9,466 nt of DNA from Zoogloeaceae bacterium (lineage in GTDB: Bacteria; Pseudomonadota; Gammaproteobacteria; Burkholderiales; Rhodocyclaceae), in NCBI GenBank assembly GCA_031274855.1, contig JAISPO010000136.1, forward strand, positions 1 through 9,466. Reading direction: 5' to 3'. How positions within the stretch are numbered: the first letter of the stretch is position 1; each line of letters begins with the position of its first letter. The notes below the pieces were generated by a model. It ran no database searches. It saw only the letters and a list, made by a program, of their open reading frames with translations, and was not told the origin of the DNA. Positions 6,017 through 9,466 of the stretch are shown here, piece by piece. Made by a program: the position numbers and the translations under genes.

Positions 6017-7651
6017 TTAAGCCTTCTGCTTCACATAGCGGCCGGGCGCAGGCTCGATCGGCGGATACGCCTTGTTGCCCAAACGGCCACGCGCCGCCGC
6101 TTCGCCGCCGGAATACTGCTTGAGCCAAGCCGACCAGCGCAGCCACCAACTACCCGCCACTTCCCTCGCGCCCGCCAGCCACTCATCGGGATCGGCCACT
6201 GTGGCGGCGTTGATCCAGTGACTGCGCTTGTTCTTCGCTGCCGGATTGATGACCCCGGCAACGTGGCCGGAAGCGCCGAGCACGAAAGTCGTCTCGCCGC
6301 CCAGTAAGCGCCGCCCCAGATAAGAAGAGCGCCAGGGCACGATATGATCCTCGCGGGTCGCCAGCATGAAAACCGGCATATCGACCTTGCCCAGATCAAC
6401 CTTGACGCCGCACATCGACAATTTGCCGGGAACGCGCAGGTTGTTTTCCAGATAGGTATTGCGCAAATAGTAAGCGGCAAACGGCCCGGGTAGATTGGTG
6501 GAATCGCAATTCCAATGCAGCAGATCGAATGCCGTGGGCTTGCCGCCCTTCAGATAATTGCTGACCACATACTGCCAGATCAGATCATTGGCGCGCAGCG
6601 CGGAAAACACCGACGCCAGCTCGCTGCCCATCAACAGGCCACCCTTGCCTATGGTGTCCTCGCGGGCGGCCACCGAAGGCTCATCGACGAAGCAGCCCAA
6701 CTCGCCCGGCTCGGAAAAATCGAGCAGCGCCGTCAACAGGGTCAGCGAAGCAACATCATTGCCGCCACGCGCCCGCATCACCGCCAATGCCGACGCAATG
6801 AGCGTGCCGCCGACACAAAAGCCCAGCGCATTGACCTGATCGGTACGGCAAATCGCCTTGGCAACCTCAAAAGCCTTGAGCACACCCTGTTCGATGTACT
6901 CATCCCAAGTCAAATGGCCCTGCTCGATTTTCGGATTCCGCCAGGACACGAGGAACACCGTATTGCCCTGCTCGACCGCGTAGCGGATAAAAGAATTTTC
7001 GGGCTGCAAATCGAGGATGTAATACTTGTTGATGCAAGGCGGCACCACCACAAACGGCCGCTTGGCAACTTTTTCGGTCAAAGGCGAATACTGAATCAAC
7101 TGCATCAACTCGTTCTCGTACACCACCGAACCCGATGTAATCGCCAGATTGCGCCCAACCTCGAAGGCCGATTCATCGGTCATCGAAATATGACCCTTTT
7201 CGAGATCAGCAATCAAATTCTTGATGCCCTGCGTGATGCTCTCGCCCTGCGTTTCAATGGCCTTGCGGATGAATTCGGGATTGGTCGCCGCAAAGTTGGA
7301 AGGCGCCATCGCGTCGGCCACCTGTCGGACAACAAAACGCAAACGATCCTTGGCCACCCCATCGGCAACCAGCGCCATTTCAACCGCCTGCTTCATGGTC
7401 TCGGCATTGATGCGATAGGCCTGCCGCAGATAATCGAAAATCGGGCTTTCGCCCCAGGCAGGATCATCAAAACGGCGGTCGCCCGTCTTGGCGGGTGACA
7501 GCGAATCCCCCACCCCGCGATTCATCATCGCCTGCCAAAGCGCCATGTGCCGCTGACGCCACTCATTCTGTAGCGCCACCGCCGCCTCACCCTGCGGTTG
7601 CCATGCCTTCAGCCACTGCTGCATCATCGCAGCAAAATTTTCCTCTGACAT
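6017..7651 (-). CDS. phaC: Class I poly(3-hydroxyalkanoate) synthase
   Basis: A 544-residue enzyme that polymerises (R)-3-hydroxyacyl-CoA into PHA on the granule surface. The lipase-like box GFCVGG carries the nucleophile Cys279. The other catalytic residues are Asp435 (TREDHIVPW) and His463 (GASGHVAGV). Family hallmarks include VVVPPCINKYYILDL (200-214), VFLVSWRNP (232-240), LLHWNCDSTNLPGP (377-390) and PAAKNKRSHW. It is somewhat shorter than the roughly 560-600 residues usual for class I, and the difference lies in the variable N-terminus. No phaE or phaR-type class III/IV subunit is adjacent; the phaR here is the repressor. The start ATG at 7651 has AAGGA nine bases upstream. It heads the leftward block. 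Confidence 0.97.
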   Translation of the reverse strand: MSEENFAAMMQQWLKAWQPQGEAAVALQNEWRQRHMALWQAMMNRGVGDSLSPAKTGDRRFDDPAWGESPIFDYLRQAYRINAETMKQAVEMALVADGVAKDRLRFVVRQVADAMAPSNFAATNPEFIRKAIETQGESITQGIKNLIADLEKGHISMTDESAFEVGRNLAITSGSVVYENELMQLIQYSPLTEKVAKRPFVVVPPCINKYYILDLQPENSFIRYAVEQGNTVFLVSWRNPKIEQGHLTWDEYIEQGVLKAFEVAKAICRTDQVNALGFCVGGTLIASALAVMRARGGNDVASLTLLTALLDFSEPGELGCFVDEPSVAAREDTIGKGGLLMGSELASVFSALRANDLIWQYVVSNYLKGGKPTAFDLLHWNCDSTNLPGPFAAYYLRNTYLENNLRVPGKLSMCGVKVDLGKVDMPVFMLATREDHIVPWRSSYLGRRLLGGETTFVLGASGHVAGVINPAAKNKRSHWINAATVADPDEWLAGAREVAGSWWLRWSAWLKQYSGGEAAARGRLGNKAYPPIEPAPGRYVKQKA

Positions 7652-7704
7652 TCCCCCTGTTCCTTCCAGCGCCTCGCGCCGCGCCTCATGCCAACTTCCG
7701 GCTG

Positions 7705-7733
7705 ATTTTGCATTGCAACATCACCAGTGTCAA
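7705..7733 (-). promoter_or_regulatory. phaC promoter with TTGCA palindrome over the -10
   Basis: On the minus strand: a perfect -35 TTGACA (plus-strand TGTCAA, 7728-7733), a 17-base spacer and a -10 CAAAAT (7705-7710), about 55 bases before the phaC ATG. The palindrome TTGCA-T-TGCAA (7708-7718) overlaps the -10. TGC-rich palindromes are the kind of site described for PhaR repressors, so this is a good operator candidate; PhaR binding here is inference. Confidence 0.65.
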
Positions 7734-7761
7734 GCAGGATTCAGGGCACAGCAAGCCCCCT

Positions 7762-8425
7762 TCACTGAGGTTTCCCGTTATCGCAAATCCTCAGTTTTCC
7801 GATGACTGTGCCATTGTTGATAATGCCGGCGCCGCTGTTCGAGTTGCCTGTGAGACTGGCCGTACCGTTATCGCTCGTGTTGATCGTGCCGTCAAATTGC
7901 ACGCCGGTACCGGTATCGGAATTCCCCGTGATATCGGTCGTCCCGTTACTGGCCGTGTGAATGTCGCCGCCCAGCTCCACGCCTGTGCCGCCGGTCGAAC
8001 TGCCGACGATCTCCAACGTACCGCCGCTCACCGTTATCGCGCCCTGCAAAACCACGCCGGTACCGCTGCCCGACACGCCGCGGATATTCAGCCTGCCGCC
8101 GCCGGACGTGCTAATACTGCCGCCGATCTTCACACCCGTACCGCGGCCCGTCGCCGCGCCGACCACGTTGAACCTGCCGTTGTCGCTGACAGTCAGATGA
8201 TTACCGGCACTCTGCCCCACGCCGATGCCGGTATCCGTCTCGCCCGCGAGGTTGAGCACAACATCGCGGCTCACCGTCAGATTGCCGATTTCGATGCCGG
8301 TCTCGTTGCTGGAATTACCGCTGAACTCGAATATCCGGTTGCCGTCCATATCCTCTCCCCGTGCCGGTGTTACTCACCGTCAGATGACCCAATGTTTCGA
8401 TGCCGTCCTTGCCATTGTGCCATTA
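7762..8425 (-). pseudogene. Remnant of a beta-helical adhesin-like repeat protein
   Basis: The frame 8349-7762 encodes 195 residues made almost wholly of seven repeats of 25-28 residues with the pattern NG-x3-ITG-x-S-x2-GTGV-x3-G-x-I-x-TS. Examples are GTGVVLQGAITVS, GTGVELGGDIHTAS and GTGVQFDGTINTSD. Gly/Thr/Asn/Ser-rich repeats of this kind form parallel beta-helices in large secreted adhesins and FHA-like proteins. There is no signal peptide, translocator or anchor. An eighth repeat (GKDGIETLGHLTVSNTGTG) lies upstream at about 8417-8362 in a different frame, showing a frameshift near 8350-8365, with a stop in each frame. The 3' end breaks off inside a repeat before TGA 7764-7762. A Shine-Dalgarno-like GGGGAG lies before ATG 8349, so a short cytoplasmic product cannot be excluded. 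It is most likely a decaying fragment. Confidence 0.65.
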
Positions 8426-8482
8426 ACAAAAGCAAACCCGGCCCTGAGGTTGGAATTCAAAAAAGCGATGCTGACCCTGACG

Positions 8483-8503
8483 GGTGCGAATTTCGCACCT
8501 TTT
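8483..8503 (+). terminator. Short perfect palindrome with T-run (possible weak terminator)
   Basis: GGTGCGAA-T-TTCGCACC (8483-8499) is an 8-base inverted repeat followed by TTTT on the plus strand. It could fold as a six-pair hairpin with a five-base loop. No rightward gene ends here, and the downstream side of the leftward antitoxin lacks a T-run after it, so its role as a terminator is doubtful. It may instead be a protein site or an old element end. Confidence 0.35.
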
Positions 8504-8548
8504 GAATGTGTAAAGATTTGAACCGAAGTCGCTCTAGGCATGGAGGGT

Positions 8549-8863
8549 TCAGGCGGATGCCCGCTGTGGCACCAAGCGTACCTGTAGCTCGCAGCCGACG
8601 GCGTTGGCATAGCGCCTGAGCGTGGCAATCGATGGAGCATGCCTGCCCGCAGATTCCAGCCGCGAAATCGCGCTCTTGGAAGTTCCCATTCGCTCGGCAA
8701 CCGCGTCTTGCGTCAAACCGGCGCGGGAGCGGGCTTTGAGCATCTGGCTTGCCAACTGGTACTCCGGCGCCAGCGCGTCGTAGGCGGCGGTAAAGCCTTT
8801 GCGTTTTGCGGCCCTGGCCAGAAACTCTTTGTGATCGTGACGCACGGGGTTGAGTTTAATCAT
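8549..8863 (-). CDS. XRE-family HTH protein, HigA-like antitoxin
   Basis: A 104-residue protein with a C-terminal helix-turn-helix domain (about 42-95). Motifs are ARSRAGLTQDAVAERMGTSK followed by SAISRLESAG, and APSIATLRRYANAVGCELQV. The N-terminal PVRHD...F...AAYDALAPEYQLASQML segment is typical of antitoxins of RelE/HigB-type systems, which neutralise the toxin and repress their own operon. No Shine-Dalgarno precedes ATG 8863 (the bases before it are ACTTCC), consistent with coupling to a preceding gene. What precedes it is only a 10-codon frame resembling a toxin start, so it appears to be an orphan. An inverted repeat over the promoter fits autoregulation. A solitary XRE regulator is the alternative reading. 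Confidence 0.85.
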   Translation of the reverse strand: MIKLNPVRHDHKEFLARAAKRKGFTAAYDALAPEYQLASQMLKARSRAGLTQDAVAERMGTSKSAISRLESAGRHAPSIATLRRYANAVGCELQVRLVPQRASA

Positions 8864-8888
8864 GGAAGTGTTCGATTTCGTAGCTCAC
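8856..8888 (-). pseudogene. Possible 10-codon stub of a RelE/HigB-like toxin gene
   Basis: A GTG-started frame reads VSYEIEHFHD and then meets TAA inside the start of the antitoxin gene, overlapping its ATG. The opening YEIEH resembles the first strand of RelE/ParE/HigB-type toxins, and its position directly before the antitoxin is where such a toxin belongs. The rest of the toxin is missing. The segment is too short to prove homology. Confidence 0.3.
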
Positions 8889-8923
8889 GTTTTCATGTTA
8901 GCAAAAATGAGAACATAGCACAA
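8889..8923 (-). promoter_or_regulatory. Candidate promoter and operator of the antitoxin gene
   Basis: On the minus strand, TTGTGC (8918-8923), a 17-base spacer and TAACAT (8895-8900) form a modest sigma-70 promoter 32 bases upstream of the antitoxin ATG. The inverted repeat GTTTTCAT-N10-ATGAGAAC (8889-8896 and 8907-8914, one mismatch) overlaps the -10 and spacer. That is the usual position of an operator bound by an autoregulating HigA-type dimer. Confidence 0.45.
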
Positions 8924-8986
8924 TCAGAGCCTGCCTCGCAAAAGCGATCACGCCCCTGAAGTTCTGCGTAGAAATTCTCTCCCATC

Positions 8987-9002
8987 GTCATTTCCGCGTG
9001 TT
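8987..9002 (+). repeat. Truncated GTCATTCCCGCG-family repeat
   Basis: GTCATTTCCGCGTGTT matches the first half of the long-loop version of the repeat found at 9111-9146 and 9398-9422 (read on the minus strand), then diverges into unrelated sequence. It is the leftmost member of the cluster. Confidence 0.6.
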
Positions 9003-9011
9003 CACCCTCTG

Positions 9012-9034
9012 GTCATTCCCGCGAAAGCGGGAAT
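9012..9034 (+). repeat. GTCATTCCCGCG hairpin repeat, GAAA-loop type
   Basis: GTC followed by the 20-base perfect palindrome ATTCCCGCGAAAGCGGGAAT: an eight-pair stem closed by a GAAA tetraloop. It is very similar to the dRS3-type dispersed repeats known from Neisseria and other betaproteobacteria. It stands in direct orientation 34 bases before the left arm of the composite element at 9046. Confidence 0.85.
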
Positions 9035-9045
9035 TCCCCCACTTC

Positions 9046-9146
9046 GTCATTTCCGCGAAAGCGGAAATCCAAGGACGTTGCTCTTGCTTTGCAAGGCACG
9101 AAAAACAAAAGTCCTTAGATTCCCGCTAGAAACACGCGGGAATGAC
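9046..9146. repeat. Composite 101-bp palindromic element (MITE-like)
   Basis: The left arm (9046-9076) is GTC, the hairpin ATTTCCGCGAAAGCGGAAAT, then CCAAGGAC. The right arm (9111-9146) is GTCCTTAG, then ATTCCCGC, a nine-base loop TAGAAACAC, GCGGGAAT and GAC. The arms are inverted copies: GCGGAAATCCAAGGAC (9061-9076) matches the complement of 9111-9126 at 14 of 16 positions. The 34-base core carries a further small hairpin, CTTGC-TTT-GCAAG (9083-9095). The whole could form a branched cruciform or RNA structure. No coding capacity, and no clear target duplication at the flanks. Confidence 0.75.
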
Positions 9147-9157
9147 GGGGGTGGGGG

Positions 9158-9170
9158 GCGCGGGAATGAC
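9158..9170 (-). repeat. Half copy of the GTCATTCCCGCG repeat
   Basis: GCGCGGGAATGAC is the minus-strand half of the repeat; its partner arm is missing. It sits 11 bases after the composite element. Confidence 0.6.
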
Positions 9171-9183
9171 GAAACAGGTTACG

Positions 9184-9205
9184 GGGTTCAGGGTACAGGG
9201 TTCAG
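9184..9205 (+). repeat. Short direct repeat GGGTTCAG
   Basis: GGGTTCAG occurs at 9184-9191 and 9198-9205, 14 bases apart, with a related GGGTACAG between them (9191-9198). It is a small tandem pattern in otherwise featureless sequence between two composite hairpin elements. Confidence 0.6.
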
Positions 9206-9254
9206 TAAAAGCAAACCCCTTGCTTACTTCACCTCGTCCTTCCCGCCCCCCATC

Positions 9255-9384
9255 GTCATTTCCGCGAAAGCGGGAATCCCCCGCTCAACTCCTTCCCCCG
9301 CGTGCGGGGGAAGGCCGGGATGGGGGGATGAAATCCCGCGAACCCGACCCCTTTTTCTTCCCGCCAGAAGCATGCGGGAATGAC
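9255..9384. repeat. Second composite palindromic element (130 bp)
   Basis: Same architecture as the element at 9046-9146. The left end is GTC plus ATTTCCGCGAAAGCGGGAAT (9255-9277). The right end is an inverted long-loop copy: TTCCCGC (9358-9364), loop CAGAAGCAT, GCGGGAAT and GAC (9374-9384). The interior differs and holds an 11-pair GC hairpin, CCTTCCCCCGC (9291-9301) with GCGGGGGAAGG (9304-9314), followed by GGGATGGGGGGATG, which looks like a separate repeat family. Confidence 0.65.
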
Positions 9385-9397
9385 GGGGTGGGAGTGG

Positions 9398-9422
9398 ATT
9401 CCCGCTTGAAACACGCGGGAAT
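9398..9422 (-). repeat. GTCATTCCCGCG hairpin repeat, long-loop type
   Basis: ATTCCCGC (9398-9405), a nine-base loop TTGAAACAC and GCGGGAAT (9415-9422). The loop is nearly the same as in the copy ending at 9146 (TAGAAACAC). The usual flanking GAC is changed to GCC. Confidence 0.75.
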
Positions 9423-9454
9423 GCCGATGGGGTGGGGAATATGGGAGCCGAGAC

Positions 9455-9466
9455 ATCTTATAAGAT
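9455..9466. other. 12-bp perfect palindrome at the window edge
   Basis: ATCTTATAAGAT is a perfect palindrome touching the right edge. It could be an operator, part of a terminator or chance; the sequence that would decide lies outside the window. Between 9423 and 9454 I see no gene. Confidence 0.3.

Noticed and set aside
7495..8505. 336-residue plus-strand frame across the phaC start and the repeat fragment
   Set aside because: It is antisense to the phaC N-terminus and the adhesin repeats; its low-complexity Ala/Thr/Arg content mirrors the repeats on the other strand.
8380..8700. 106-residue minus-strand frame overlapping the antitoxin gene
   Set aside because: Most of it is an alternative reading of the antitoxin helix-turn-helix region, and the remainder shows no family features. 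Only its far end touches the adhesin remnant.
8985..9424. CRISPR array
   Set aside because: The repeats are short palindromes in both orientations with unequal spacing and variable loops, and no cas genes are seen.
9256..9456. Small minus-strand frame in the repeat cluster (and the plus-strand frame 9078-9383)
   Set aside because: The translation consists of the hairpin repeats themselves (VIPA-like and FPRTRG-like strings), a familiar source of false hypothetical proteins.

Overview
The window reads as chromosomal DNA of a GC-rich betaproteobacterium that stores polyhydroxybutyrate. The phaC-phaB-phaR-rimO order, the Rhodocyclales-like protein sequences and the dispersed GTCATTCCCGCG hairpin repeats all point that way. 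The family-level placement (Rhodocyclales, e.g. relatives of Dechloromonas or Accumulibacter) is inference; nothing here fixes a genus.

Layout. Positions 1-1311 (+ strand) hold the tail of a probable upstream gene, a small Sel1-repeat protein and a CsgG/HfaB-like outer-membrane lipoprotein. Positions 1341-1825 form a stable-RNA block: tRNA-Asp(GTC) with its own promoter and a strong terminator, then tRNA-Ala(GGC) and tRNA-Glu(TTC) behind a second promoter. From 7651 down to 1824 (- strand) runs the main gene block: phaC (class I PHA synthase), phaB (acetoacetyl-CoA reductase), phaR (PHA-responsive regulator), rimO (S12 methylthiotransferase) and a GlcD-type FAD dehydrogenase. phaR, rimO and the dehydrogenase are packed with a 0-base junction and a 4-base overlap, so their translation is probably coupled. 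phaB makes (R)-3-hydroxybutyryl-CoA, PhaC polymerises it, and PhaR senses polymer and represses. No phaA thiolase lies here, so the first step must come from elsewhere in the genome.

Upstream of phaC the sequence turns accessory. Positions 7762 to about 8425 carry a fragment of a beta-helical, adhesin-like repeat protein (seven 25-28 residue repeats plus an eighth in another frame) with no secretion signal and a frameshift. Positions 8549-8863 encode a HigA/XRE-type antitoxin. The toxin expected in front of it seems reduced to a 10-codon stub. From 8985 to 9424 there is no convincing gene. Instead there is a dense cluster of GTCATTCCCGC inverted repeats of two loop types, some paired into larger MITE-like palindromes.

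I found no convincing new multi-gene system. The observations most worth checking are the composite hairpin elements, the orphan antitoxin with its toxin stub, the decaying adhesin fragment, the TTGCA palindrome over the phaC promoter, and the tight phaR-rimO-dehydrogenase coupling.
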